Assembly (NCBI GenBank): GCA_020028375.1
Contig: JAHZNX010000215.1
Coordinates: 1-5,318 of the forward strand
Direction: 5' to 3'
DNA: 5,318 nucleotides
Source: Betaproteobacteria bacterium
GTDB taxonomy: Bacteria > Pseudomonadota > Gammaproteobacteria > Burkholderiales > SG8-41
The notes under the pieces were generated by a model. The model saw nothing but the letters and a program-made list of their open reading frames with translations, was not told the DNA's origin and did no database searches. How positions within the stretch are numbered: position 1 is the stretch's first letter; each line of letters begins with the position of its first letter. Shown here piece after piece: positions 1 to 5,318 of the stretch. Made by a program: the position numbers and the translations under genes.

Positions 1-259
1 ATCCGCGCATGGTCCCGGAACCCTGCGGCGATGGATAGGTCAGGTATTCGGCCTTGATCCGGGCATCGTCCGGAGCGATCTGCTGAGCCCACGCGAAGTT
101 GGGGCTGAGGGATTCCAGCATCGCCGCGGCCGTGAGCCCGCCGATCGCATACCGTGCGGCGCGGTCGAGGAACTCGCGGCGGTTCATCACGCCGTGAACG
201 TAACCATCAAACAGATCAAGTACTTCCTGGGGAAAATCGCTCGCTTTCTTGCGCTCCAT
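1..259 (-). CDS. Dienelactone hydrolase family protein, Tat-exported (N-terminal part, runs off the left edge)
   Basis: Only the first 86 codons are inside the window. The ATG at 259-257 has a GAGGGA Shine-Dalgarno about 10 bases upstream. The protein begins MERKKASDFPQEVLDLF. It has a twin-arginine motif NRREFLDRAA (Arg27-Arg28), a hydrophobic stretch IGGLTAAAML and a likely signal peptidase site after AWA (residue 58). The mature part starts QQIAPDDARIKAEYLTYPSPQG. This N-terminus is typical of the YghX-like dienelactone hydrolases (alpha/beta hydrolases annotated as carboxymethylenebutenolidase), which are folded in the cytoplasm and exported by Tat. The catalytic Cys/Asp/His residues lie beyond the window, so activity cannot be judged. 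The gene starts 94 bases after the lysozyme stop; it may have its own promoter or be read through from upstream. The family call rests on the recognised N-terminal pattern only. Confidence 0.8.
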   Translation of the reverse strand, partial: MERKKASDFPQEVLDLFDGYVHGVMNRREFLDRAARYAIGGLTAAAMLESLSPNFAWAQQIAPDDARIKAEYLTYPSPQGSGTMRG

Positions 260-353
260 GGGAAGGGTTCCCTCGGCTGGTTAATCAGGGGCCGCTAGTC
301 TAAACGAAAAGCAGGATCAGGGAAAAACTACTGGGGACGCACACCTATTCCAA

Positions 354-809
354 TCAGAGCTTACCGCTCCCGCTCGGCCTCGTGGCGGCCTTTTGGACCT
401 CGTACTTCCCTCGCGTCATCATCGCTGCCAGCTCCTTCGCCCGCTTCCCGACCTGCTTTGCCCATTGACTGTCAAGCATCTCCCGCGCGGCGTCCTCCCA
501 GTCTTCGACTTTTATCGCGGCAATGGTCCTCTTGAATCGACGGAATCTGGGGAGGCCCAGGTTGAACACCATGTCCAAGATAACGTCCTTCCGCGCAGGA
601 TTGAGACGAGAGACCCACGGGAGCCCGAGCTCTACCTCACGTCGGACAGTGGCGATATCGTTGTTGAGAAGCGTCAATGCCTCTTCGCGAGTTATCCCCG
701 TGTCATCAAGATTCCGGCCAACTCCTATCGTGAGCTTGTTCTTGATGTCGCGGTAAGGCTTGAGCCGTAGACCTTCATGTCGAATGAGCATTTCGCGGAG
801 ACGACTCAC
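354..809 (-). CDS. T4-type lysozyme (GH24 endolysin-like muramidase)
   Basis: A 151-residue protein close in length to T4 lysozyme (164 residues). It would cleave the MurNAc-GlcNAc beta-1,4 bond of peptidoglycan. The catalytic triad of the family is intact and spaced as in T4 lysozyme: Glu12 in RHEGLRLKPY, Asp21 in YRD and Thr27 in LTIGVG. The C-terminal lobe keeps the family pattern around Ser114-x-Trp116 and the following KRAKELAAMM helix. There is no signal peptide or membrane segment, so export would need a holin, cell lysis or another route; no holin is visible. The start is GTG at 809-807, overlapping the upstream stop codon as GTGA, with GAAGG 4 bases before it. An ATG six codons later (791) is possible but has a weaker ribosome site. 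It is the last gene of the three-gene cassette. Phage origin is likely for the family, but no other phage gene is seen here. Confidence 0.9.
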   Translation of the reverse strand: MSRLREMLIRHEGLRLKPYRDIKNKLTIGVGRNLDDTGITREEALTLLNNDIATVRREVELGLPWVSRLNPARKDVILDMVFNLGLPRFRRFKRTIAAIKVEDWEDAAREMLDSQWAKQVGKRAKELAAMMTRGKYEVQKAATRPSGSGKL

Positions 810-1093
810 CGCGCCTTCACCGTGCCGATGATCTGCACCCGAACGGCGTAGCCCTCGAGCTGCGTGGGGAGACCTGCCTGGGTCTCAGGCCGGGCGCGGT
901 CGAGGCCGATGACGATCACCTCGTCTCCCCCGGCATCACGGCCGACGCCCACCGAGACGACACCGGGCAGCGCGAGAAAACGGGGAGCGTGTTTCGTCTT
1001 CACTTCATGGATAGTTGCAGGCATTTCTCGTTCCCCAGCGAATCCCGTGCACGATATCAGGAGCACCAGCAACGCCGCAATGGCACACCTCAT
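806..1093 (-). CDS. Small predicted lipoprotein with a domain like the N-terminus of the adjacent protease
   Basis: A 95-residue protein. The N-terminus MRCAIAALLVLLISC is a short signal peptide with a lipobox LIS-Cys15; the residue after the Cys is Thr, so outer-membrane sorting would be expected. Signal peptidase I cleavage after GFA (residue 19) is an alternative. The mature part (about residues 30-95) contains LPGVVSVGVG, a short beta-strand VIVIGLD, then LPTQLEGYAVRVQIIGTVKA. By eye this follows the same order as the N-terminal domain of the neighbouring protease (NVVATGVG, then a strand, then VPSTIDGIPTDVVATGVIRA). I do not recognise a named family. The ATG at 1093-1091 overlaps the protease stop as ATGA and lacks a strong ribosome site, which suggests translational coupling. 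Its own stop overlaps the lysozyme start. An inhibitor-like or prodomain-like partner of the protease is a guess from the resemblance. Confidence 0.75.
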   Translation of the reverse strand: MRCAIAALLVLLISCTGFAGEREMPATIHEVKTKHAPRFLALPGVVSVGVGRDAGGDEVIVIGLDRARPETQAGLPTQLEGYAVRVQIIGTVKAR

Positions 1094-2088
1094 AAAGTGA
1101 GCCTGAGCTCGGAAAACACATGCTCGATGCGGTTGATGATCGTGCTGTTCTCGCTTCCCGCAAACAGCAGTCCGATCAGACGGTTGTTATTGTCGAGAAC
1201 GGCCGAGCCGCTGTCGCCGCCCTGGCTCATGGGGCCGGCTAGCAGCTGATCCGAAAACTGCGCCGTCCGGCCGGGACCGTATTGCACGTTGACGGTCACG
1301 TCCACTTGCATGACTTCGCCCGCCGTCAGGCCGGTCGTTCGCCCGCTCTTCTTGATTGCCGTACCCAGATTGCCGCTCCCCAGACCCGAAATCGCGCCGA
1401 TTTCCAGGATTTCCCGTTTTACCAGCGTCGGGTCCAGGGGTCTGGCGATCGCCGCATCCACCCGATTCTCGGTGGCCTGGATGTTGATGGTGCGATAACG
1501 CGTCTTGCTGCCGATCAACTGGCAGCCGGCGTTCAGCGCCGTGATGACCCCGCGCGCGAATTGGCATTCGCTGGGCGGCTCGAGAAACGCGATCGGGACG
1601 AAATCCTCCAGCGCCGCGATGTGGTCATCAGGAAGCCTGCCGCCGTCAACCGGCCCCGGTTGGAGAATAGCGTCGCCCCGGAGTGCATCGTTACTGTTGG
1701 CGAGCACGTGGTTGTTGGACAGGATGAAGAGCTGGCCTCCCCTGCTCACCAGGCACCCGAGTGTGCCGGCTGTAATGTCGCGATGTCCTATGCTGACCCC
1801 GCCCGGAGCCGGCCGATGCCGCGCTGTCCGCTCCTGGAACGCCCGGATGACGCCGGTGGCCACCACGTCGGTTGGGATGCCGTCGATCGTCGAAGGCACC
1901 TGGTCGCGCGGTGCGAGTTCGCTCAGGGCGACTTTCCTGGTGACGGAACAAACGATGGACAGTGCGGCGGTCTTTCGCCCCCGCGTGACCTTGTAGCCCA
2001 CCCCCGTCGCAACGACATTCGTCTGGGGCAGAAGCCTGCGCCGACTATTGACCAGGGCCGCTTTTACCGAGTCGAGATCGTGTGCCAT
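1090..2088 (-). CDS. Trypsin-fold serine protease, NAL1-like
   Basis: A 332-residue protein from the ATG at 2088-2086. That start is chosen because GGAGG lies 5 bases before it; an in-frame ATG four codons earlier (2100) overlaps this ribosome site and has none of its own. Residues about 23-81 form a small N-terminal domain (NVVATGVGYKV to IDGIPTDVVATG). The chymotrypsin-like protease domain follows, with a complete triad: His127 in LSNNHVLA, Asp211 in RVDAAIA and Ser293 in GGDSGSAV. Other family marks are AGTLGCLV, the GRTTGLTAGEV strand and the C-terminal RLIGLLFAGS. The residue six before Ser293 is Met, so Arg/Lys specificity like trypsin's is not expected, if the alignment has no gap there. 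No signal peptide or membrane segment is visible, so it is probably cytoplasmic or released by lysis. It is the first gene of the cassette and overlaps the lipoprotein start by 4 bases. Substrate unknown. Confidence 0.88.
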   Translation of the reverse strand: MAHDLDSVKAALVNSRRRLLPQTNVVATGVGYKVTRGRKTAALSIVCSVTRKVALSELAPRDQVPSTIDGIPTDVVATGVIRAFQERTARHRPAPGGVSIGHRDITAGTLGCLVSRGGQLFILSNNHVLANSNDALRGDAILQPGPVDGGRLPDDHIAALEDFVPIAFLEPPSECQFARGVITALNAGCQLIGSKTRYRTINIQATENRVDAAIARPLDPTLVKREILEIGAISGLGSGNLGTAIKKSGRTTGLTAGEVMQVDVTVNVQYGPGRTAQFSDQLLAGPMSQGGDSGSAVLDNNNRLIGLLFAGSENSTIINRIEHVFSELRLTL

Positions 2089-2093
2089 CGAGT

Positions 2094-2098
2094 CCTCC
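2094..2098 (-). promoter_or_regulatory. Ribosome binding site that decides the protease start
   Basis: GGAGG on the minus strand, 5 bases before the ATG at 2088. It lies immediately inside the alternative ATG at 2100-2098, making the upstream ATG an unlikely start. Confidence 0.75.
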
Positions 2099-2160
2099 AT
2101 GGTGGGGAGTTCAGATTTCTTTGACCTCCATTTTGCAATTGAAATGCAGTCGACATGAAA

Positions 2161-2188
2161 ATTTTAAATTTAATTCGCACGTTGTCGC
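2161..2188 (-). promoter_or_regulatory. Candidate sigma70-type promoter for the protease-lipoprotein-lysozyme cassette
   Basis: On the minus strand, GCGACA (2188-2183, 4 of 6 to the -35 consensus) is followed by a 16-base spacer and TAAAAT (2166-2161, 5 of 6 to the -10 consensus). The -10 lies in an AT-rich block (about 2130-2176) that stands out from the GC-rich surroundings. It would give a leader of about 65 bases before the protease ATG. Downstream, at 2129-2146, is an inverted repeat with arms CATTT and AAATG, a possible operator. Read by eye; not proven. Confidence 0.35.
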
Positions 2189-2247
2189 CGGACGACGACA
2201 GCGCATGAAAGGGAATCAAATTGCGACGACTGGAGCGCGGCCCGCGT

Positions 2248-2265
2248 GCCGAGGTGGTTCTCGGC
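2248..2265 (-). other. Hairpin downstream of the ankyrin/Sel1 gene
   Basis: A perfect 6-base inverted repeat GCCGAG / CTCGGC with a 6-base loop, starting 31 bases after the stop of the ankyrin/Sel1 gene. No U-tract follows on the minus strand, so it is not a standard intrinsic terminator. It could limit 3' decay or be chance in GC-rich DNA. Confidence 0.3.
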
Positions 2266-2296
2266 GTTGACCTGCATGCTGGGCACGAGGGAGCAG

Positions 2297-4129
2297 CTAT
2301 TTCTTGCCCCCGCCAGCTCGAAGCGCGGCAATGATCTCCTCGAAGCGCGCTCTAGCTTCGCGCGGCACGCCTTTGCCGTCCGCCCCCTCCTTTGCATGGT
2401 CCGCGGCGGTCCGGCCCGACGCGTCGCGCAGATTCGGCTCCGCGCCGCCTTTGATGAGCGCATGCACGAGCTCGAGTTTTCGCCCGAACGGGGAGGATGG
2501 AGATTTCCCGAGAGGTACTGGAATCCTGCGCATTTCGCTGGTGGACGCGGCGAAATGCAGGGGCGTGCGTAACGCTCTGTCGCGCGCGTTCGGATCGGCC
2601 CCGTGATGGAGAAGCAATTCAACCAGCTCGCGGTTGTCGCTGTGCGTGGCGGCCGAGTGCAGCAGCGTGCCACCCCCGTTTTCCGAAACACTGTGAACAT
2701 CGGCTCCCCGCGCAAGCAGATGCGTCACCACCGCGTTGTTGTCGTTGCCCACCGCAATCTCGATGGGCGTAGGCACGTCCTTCGAGGCCAAGCCAACGGT
2801 CGCTCCTCTGTCGATCAGCAGCCGCGCGATTTCGGCGGACCCCCCTGAGGCGGCTGCGTGGAGCGGGGCCCACGAATCCTCCGACCGCCGGCCGTTGGGG
2901 TCAGCGCCCTTGTCCAGCAATGCCCGCACCAGAGCAAGGTCATGCGCTCCGACAGCGTAATAGAGCGCGCTCTGCCCGGCTTCGTCGAACGCGTTGACGT
3001 CCATTGCCATGAGCGCCTCGGCTTTCGCCCGTTGCTCGGCCCGCCATGCCAGCATCTTTGGGCTCGGCGCCTCCTGCGCCGCGGCCAGCGTCGTGGACGA
3101 TGCAAGGCGCTCGCTGATCTTCGGCTTGTCGTCTGGCCAGCGAAAACCAAGTTTGCCGATCAGGCCGGCTGCGTCGGGATGTCCATGTTCCGCCGCCGAA
3201 ACCAGCCACTTCAGCGCTTCATCCTCGTTTTTGGTTACGCCGCGACCCTCGAAATAGAGAGCGCCGATATTGAACTGGGCGTCCATGGCTCCCTGCAGCG
3301 CTGCGAGTCGCCACCATTTCTCCGCTACCAGATAGTTGACCTCGACGCCGCCGCCCTCGTAATAAGCAATGCCCAGAGCCGACTGCGCCTCACTTTCGCC
3401 CGCCTCCGCTGCCTTTGCGAGCCACTTGACCGCTTCGGCGCGATCGGCGGCTCCGCCAATCCCGCGGTACAGGCTAATGCCGTAATACGCCTGGCCTCGC
3501 GCATGTCCGCCGCGTGCGGCGCGCGCAAACCACTCCGCGGCGGCGGCATCGTCGCGCGGCCTGCCGCGGCCCGTGGCGTGCGCCATTCCCACCCGGAATT
3601 GGGCCTCCGGGTCCCCGCTTTCTGCAGCCTCCACGATGCTGATGCAATTGCCGTCTTTGCACACGACGCCGAGGTTTCCGTCCGACCGGAACCCCGAGAA
3701 CTGCACGAAGACCACGATGAGCAATACCTGCGGTACCACAGCCGCCAACCCCACCAGTGCGGCCCTCAATTTGCCGCGCCTCCAGGTTCGCGCGATCCCC
3801 AGGAACAGCGCAACGGACCCTATCAGCAGAATGCATCCGAACGCAACGAGCAGTGTCGTGCGCGCCTGCGGATAGACGCGGAGCACGTAGGACGGAACAA
3901 ACAGAAACAACACCGACCCTGCAAGCGCAATCCACCAGAGCGGCCATCCCAGCCGCAACCATTTCGAATCGCCCGGTGTATCGGACGTTGAGTCGGGATC
4001 CAACGAGGCGGAAGGCTTGCGAGGCTGTGCAGCCGCGCCCGGGTCAATCTGCTTGAATTCGAAGCCGCAGCGTAGACAACGTACTGCATCGTCCGGCATC
4101 AGGCTGTTGCACTTGGTACAGCGCCGCAT
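2297..4129 (-). CDS. Zinc-ribbon, three-TM membrane protein with Sel1 and ankyrin repeats
   Basis: A 610-residue protein, taking the ATG at 4129-4127, which has GGGAGG 4 bases upstream and places the zinc ribbon at the very N-terminus. A TTG 19 codons earlier is open but less convincing. Domains in order: zinc ribbon with Cys4/Cys7 and Cys18/Cys21; membrane segments at about 60-83, 92-113 and 123-144; four Sel1 repeats at about 172-317, each with the A-x-WF/WL-x-xAA pattern; ankyrin repeats at about 385-416, 419-449, 453-483, 487-517, 521-569 and a partial one from 572. The Arg/Lys-rich loop after the second membrane segment fits a cytoplasmic N-terminus, which would put the repeats in the periplasm. 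A close Cys157/Cys162 pair just after the third segment would suit a disulfide there. Both repeat types bind proteins; the partner is unknown. The fifth ankyrin repeat carries an insertion of about 16 residues rich in Pro and Ser. It is probably transcribed alone. Confidence 0.88.
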   Translation of the reverse strand: MRRCTKCNSLMPDDAVRCLRCGFEFKQIDPGAAAQPRKPSASLDPDSTSDTPGDSKWLRLGWPLWWIALAGSVLFLFVPSYVLRVYPQARTTLLVAFGCILLIGSVALFLGIARTWRRGKLRAALVGLAAVVPQVLLIVVFVQFSGFRSDGNLGVVCKDGNCISIVEAAESGDPEAQFRVGMAHATGRGRPRDDAAAAEWFARAARGGHARGQAYYGISLYRGIGGAADRAEAVKWLAKAAEAGESEAQSALGIAYYEGGGVEVNYLVAEKWWRLAALQGAMDAQFNIGALYFEGRGVTKNEDEALKWLVSAAEHGHPDAAGLIGKLGFRWPDDKPKISERLASSTTLAAAQEAPSPKMLAWRAEQRAKAEALMAMDVNAFDEAGQSALYYAVGAHDLALVRALLDKGADPNGRRSEDSWAPLHAAASGGSAEIARLLIDRGATVGLASKDVPTPIEIAVGNDNNAVVTHLLARGADVHSVSENGGGTLLHSAATHSDNRELVELLLHHGADPNARDRALRTPLHFAASTSEMRRIPVPLGKSPSSPFGRKLELVHALIKGGAEPNLRDASGRTAADHAKEGADGKGVPREARARFEEIIAALRAGGGKK

Positions 4130-4133
4130 GTCC

Positions 4134-4139
4134 CCTCCC
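4134..4139 (-). promoter_or_regulatory. Ribosome binding site for the ankyrin/Sel1 gene
   Basis: GGGAGG on the minus strand, 4 bases before the ATG at 4129. It supports starting the protein at MRRCTKCNSL instead of at the upstream TTG. Confidence 0.6.
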
Positions 4140-4156
4140 GGCAACCACGCTGCGCC

Positions 4157-4186
4157 ATTGTGGCCCGCCCTGATTGGCGGGGTCAA
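4157..4186 (-). promoter_or_regulatory. Candidate promoter for the ankyrin/Sel1 gene
   Basis: TTGACC (4186-4181, 5 of 6 to the -35 consensus), an 18-base spacer and CACAAT (4162-4157, 4 of 6 to the -10 consensus). A start of transcription near 4150 would leave about 20 bases before the ATG, enough for the ribosome site. A perfect hairpin, CCCGCC / GGCGGG with a 6-base loop (4164-4181), fills the spacer region. A second copy of TGACCCCGC lies a few dozen bases upstream in the same direction. Read by eye. Confidence 0.35.
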
Positions 4187-4245
4187 CGCAGCAATGCCAC
4201 GCTGCCGCGGGGTCAGCCTTCACGGACCTTGCAGGTGAACGGCGC

Positions 4246-4675
4246 CTATTTCTTCCGGTCGTAGGTGAATTTCTGCCCGCCGATGCTGGCCTCGTACATC
4301 AGACCGCCTTTGGCGACCGTGAAAACCGCCATGCCCTTGAAGTACCGGGCGACATTCTTGGCGTGGTGCTGGGTGCCGCTCGCGCTTGCCGATGGCCCGG
4401 TGGTGCCCGCTTGCGCCGAGGCGCCCGCGCGAGGTGTCTCCCACGTACGCGCCCCGAACGTACACCCGGCCCTTGCCGTGCGCGCCGCCAACGACGAAGC
4501 CGCCCTTGCCGACGGTGGGCAGCACCGCATAGCCATAGCTCTTGCCGAAGAACTGGCCGCTCTCGCCCGCCTTGCGGAACACGTTGATCGTATCCGCGTA
4601 ATCGTCAGCGCGAGCCTGGGCAGCCGGGAAGGCCAGCAGGAACAGCACCAGGAGATTGCGCAATTGAACGTTCAT
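4246..4675 (-). pseudogene. SYLF-domain (Ysc84/DUF500) secreted lipid-binding protein, disrupted by internal deletion and frameshift
   Basis: The ATG at 4675-4673 has GAGAGG 8 bases upstream. Residues 1-23 are a signal peptide ending ARA, cleaved before DDYADT. The first frame gives the start of a SYLF domain: FRKAGESGQFFGKSYGYAVL, then VGKGGFVVGGAHGKGRVYV and GAYVGDTS, ending near 4430. After that this frame becomes Arg/His-rich nonsense, running to 4220. The family's C-terminal part resumes in the next frame at about 4428: AGASAQAG, then ARYFKGMAVFTVAKGGL and MYEASIGGQKFTYDRKK, with a stop at 4248-4246. The middle of the domain, which in relatives reads roughly as a GFQ-x-GGQ-AYS and IIFFED region, is absent. 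The family protein is about 185-190 residues and only about 140 remain here. The simplest reading is a deletion of about 140-150 bases whose length is not a multiple of three. SYLF proteins bind membranes or phosphoinositides in other systems; in bacteria the role is poorly known. Confidence 0.8.
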
Positions 4676-4733
4676 GGTTGGTACCTCTCACCTCTCGGGT
4701 CGGACCACGCGATGTTTCTGTATGACTCCACCC

Positions 4734-5318
4734 TCATGGCGAGGTGACGACAAACGGGTTACTCGGACCGAGGCGCGTGGCGCCATTGTTGGCGAACAGT
4801 CGCAGCTCATAAGTACCCGGTGCGAGCGAGGACGGAATCGCCAAGGGCAAGCTGCCGCTTGCCGTGCCCGTTGTGTAACGCCAGGCCCGGTAAGCAGTGT
4901 TGGGAGCGCCCGGAGCGAACACCCCGATCCAGTCAGTGCCCGACGGCGCGCAGACGCCGCTCCAGGTGGCCGTCACTGAGCCTCCCGCCGCAACGCTCGC
5001 GGGACTCGCGCTGAGCGTGCCGCCCGTGCATCCCGTGGTAACGGTGAAACTGTTGCTGACCGCGAGCAGCGTGTTGCCATTGCCGGCGAACAAGCGCAGC
5101 TCATATGTGCCGGGGGCTAACAAGACCGGGATCGCCAGGGGCACGGTGCCGTTCGCTGCCCCCGTGGTGTAACGCCAGGCCGCGTAAGCGGTGTTGGGTG
5201 CCCCCGGTACAAAGAGTCCAATCCAATCGCTTCCGGTTGGCGCGCAAATGCCGCTCCATGTGGCCGACACAGAACCACCGGTGGCAATGCTCGCCGGGCT
5301 CGCGCTGAGGGCGCCGCC
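4734..5318 (-). CDS. Secreted-type protein with tandem Ig-like beta-sandwich repeats (C-terminal part, runs off the right edge)
   Basis: The frame is open from the right edge to a TGA at 4736-4734, giving the last 194 residues; an internal GTG at 5270 is not the real start. The visible part is two tandem repeats of 98 and 96 residues. Each runs GG-x-LSASPAS, GGSV-x-ATWSG, a Cys in CAP, DWIG-x-F, PGAPNTAY, AWRYTTG, LAIP, LAPGTYELRLFA and SN-x-F-x-V at the end. Such Thr/Ser/Gly-rich beta repeats are typical of extracellular proteins, often placed as add-on domains after an enzyme or adhesin. Each repeat probably has one disulfide: the Cys in CAP with a Cys in the linker before the repeat (GCTGG). 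The catalytic or binding module, if any, must lie upstream of the window. It ends 58 bases before the SYLF gene, on the same strand. Confidence 0.8.
   Translation of the reverse strand, partial: GGALSASPASIATGGSVSATWSGICAPTGSDWIGLFVPGAPNTAYAAWRYTTGAANGTVPLAIPVLLAPGTYELRLFAGNGNTLLAVSNSFTVTTGCTGGTLSASPASVAAGGSVTATWSGVCAPSGTDWIGVFAPGAPNTAYRAWRYTTGTASGSLPLAIPSSLAPGTYELRLFANNGATRLGPSNPFVVTSP
4737..5318 (-). repeat. Two-unit tandem direct repeat encoding the Ig-like domains
   Basis: Unit one covers 5318-5025 (294 bases) and unit two 5024-4737 (288 bases). They are clearly similar at the DNA level too, for example around the segments encoding AWRYTTG (near 4870-4890 and 5165-5185) and GTYELRLFA (near 4795-4820 and 5090-5115). 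The first unit may be preceded by further copies beyond the edge. Confidence 0.75.

Noticed and set aside
301..353. Intrinsic terminator after the lysozyme, suggested by a run of five T on the minus strand (324-328)
   Set aside because: No convincing GC-rich stem lies directly before the T-run.
806..1093. Small lipoprotein as a phage Rz1-type outer spanin beside the lysozyme
   Set aside because: It is not proline-rich, is not nested in or beside an Rz-like gene, and resembles the protease N-terminal domain.
1282..2124. Long open frame on the plus strand, opposite the protease gene
   Set aside because: It is antisense to a gene with a full catalytic triad and recognisable family motifs; its translation has no recognisable domain and looks like a GC-rich shadow.
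2111..2131. Seven-codon (including stop) leader frame before the protease gene
   Set aside because: No ribosome site precedes it and there is no run of a regulatory amino acid; likely chance.
2170..2715. Minus-strand frame of 181 codons overlapping the ankyrin repeats
   Set aside because: It is out of frame with the repeats and Arg/Ser-rich; the ankyrin frame explains the region.
2858..3991. 377-codon open frame on the plus strand, opposite the ankyrin/Sel1 gene
   Set aside because: It mirrors the codons of a clear repeat protein, is rich in Arg and Cys, and shows no domain of its own.
4420..4440. Programmed frameshift in the SYLF gene
   Set aside because: No slippery heptamer or stimulatory structure is evident, and the domain's centre is missing, which a frameshift alone would not explain.
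4220..4675. Continuous 151-codon frame read as an intact protein
   Set aside because: Only the first 82 residues match the SYLF family; the rest is out-of-frame sequence, while the true C-terminus is in the neighbouring frame.

Overview
The window is a GC-rich stretch that looks like a proteobacterial chromosome. The evidence is high GC with strong GC bias at third codon positions, Shine-Dalgarno starts, a Tat-exported dienelactone hydrolase and a SYLF-domain secreted protein. A gamma- or betaproteobacterium is likely, but the sequence alone does not fix the genus. Every gene I can support is on the minus strand, so transcription runs from high to low coordinates. I see no tRNA, rRNA, CRISPR array, integrase or complete insertion sequence.

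In transcription order: (1) 5318-4734 is the C-terminal part of a protein made of near-identical tandem Ig-like beta-sandwich repeats; its start lies outside the window. (2) 4675-4246 is a secreted SYLF (Ysc84/DUF500) lipid-binding protein gene broken by an internal deletion that shifts the frame near 4430. (3) 4129-2297 encodes a 610-residue membrane protein: N-terminal zinc ribbon, three membrane segments, four Sel1 repeats and about six ankyrin repeats. (4) After a 200-base, partly AT-rich intergenic region comes a compact three-gene cassette with 4-base stop/start overlaps: a trypsin-fold serine protease of the NAL1-like type (2088-1090), a small predicted lipoprotein (1093-806) and a T4-type GH24 lysozyme (809-354). 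(5) 259-1 is the N-terminus of a Tat-exported dienelactone hydrolase family protein, which continues past the left edge.

The most interesting part is the protease-lipoprotein-lysozyme cassette. Both enzymes keep their full catalytic residues, and the reading frames overlap as ATGA and GTGA, so the three proteins are probably co-translated. The exported small protein resembles the N-terminal domain of its protease neighbour. One possible reading is a protease with a separate prodomain-like or inhibitor-like partner, coupled to a peptidoglycan-cleaving enzyme and used in envelope remodelling, lysis or competition. That functional link is inference. The remaining genes look like ordinary envelope or secreted functions, apart from the broken SYLF gene and the unusual domain combination of the ankyrin/Sel1 protein.
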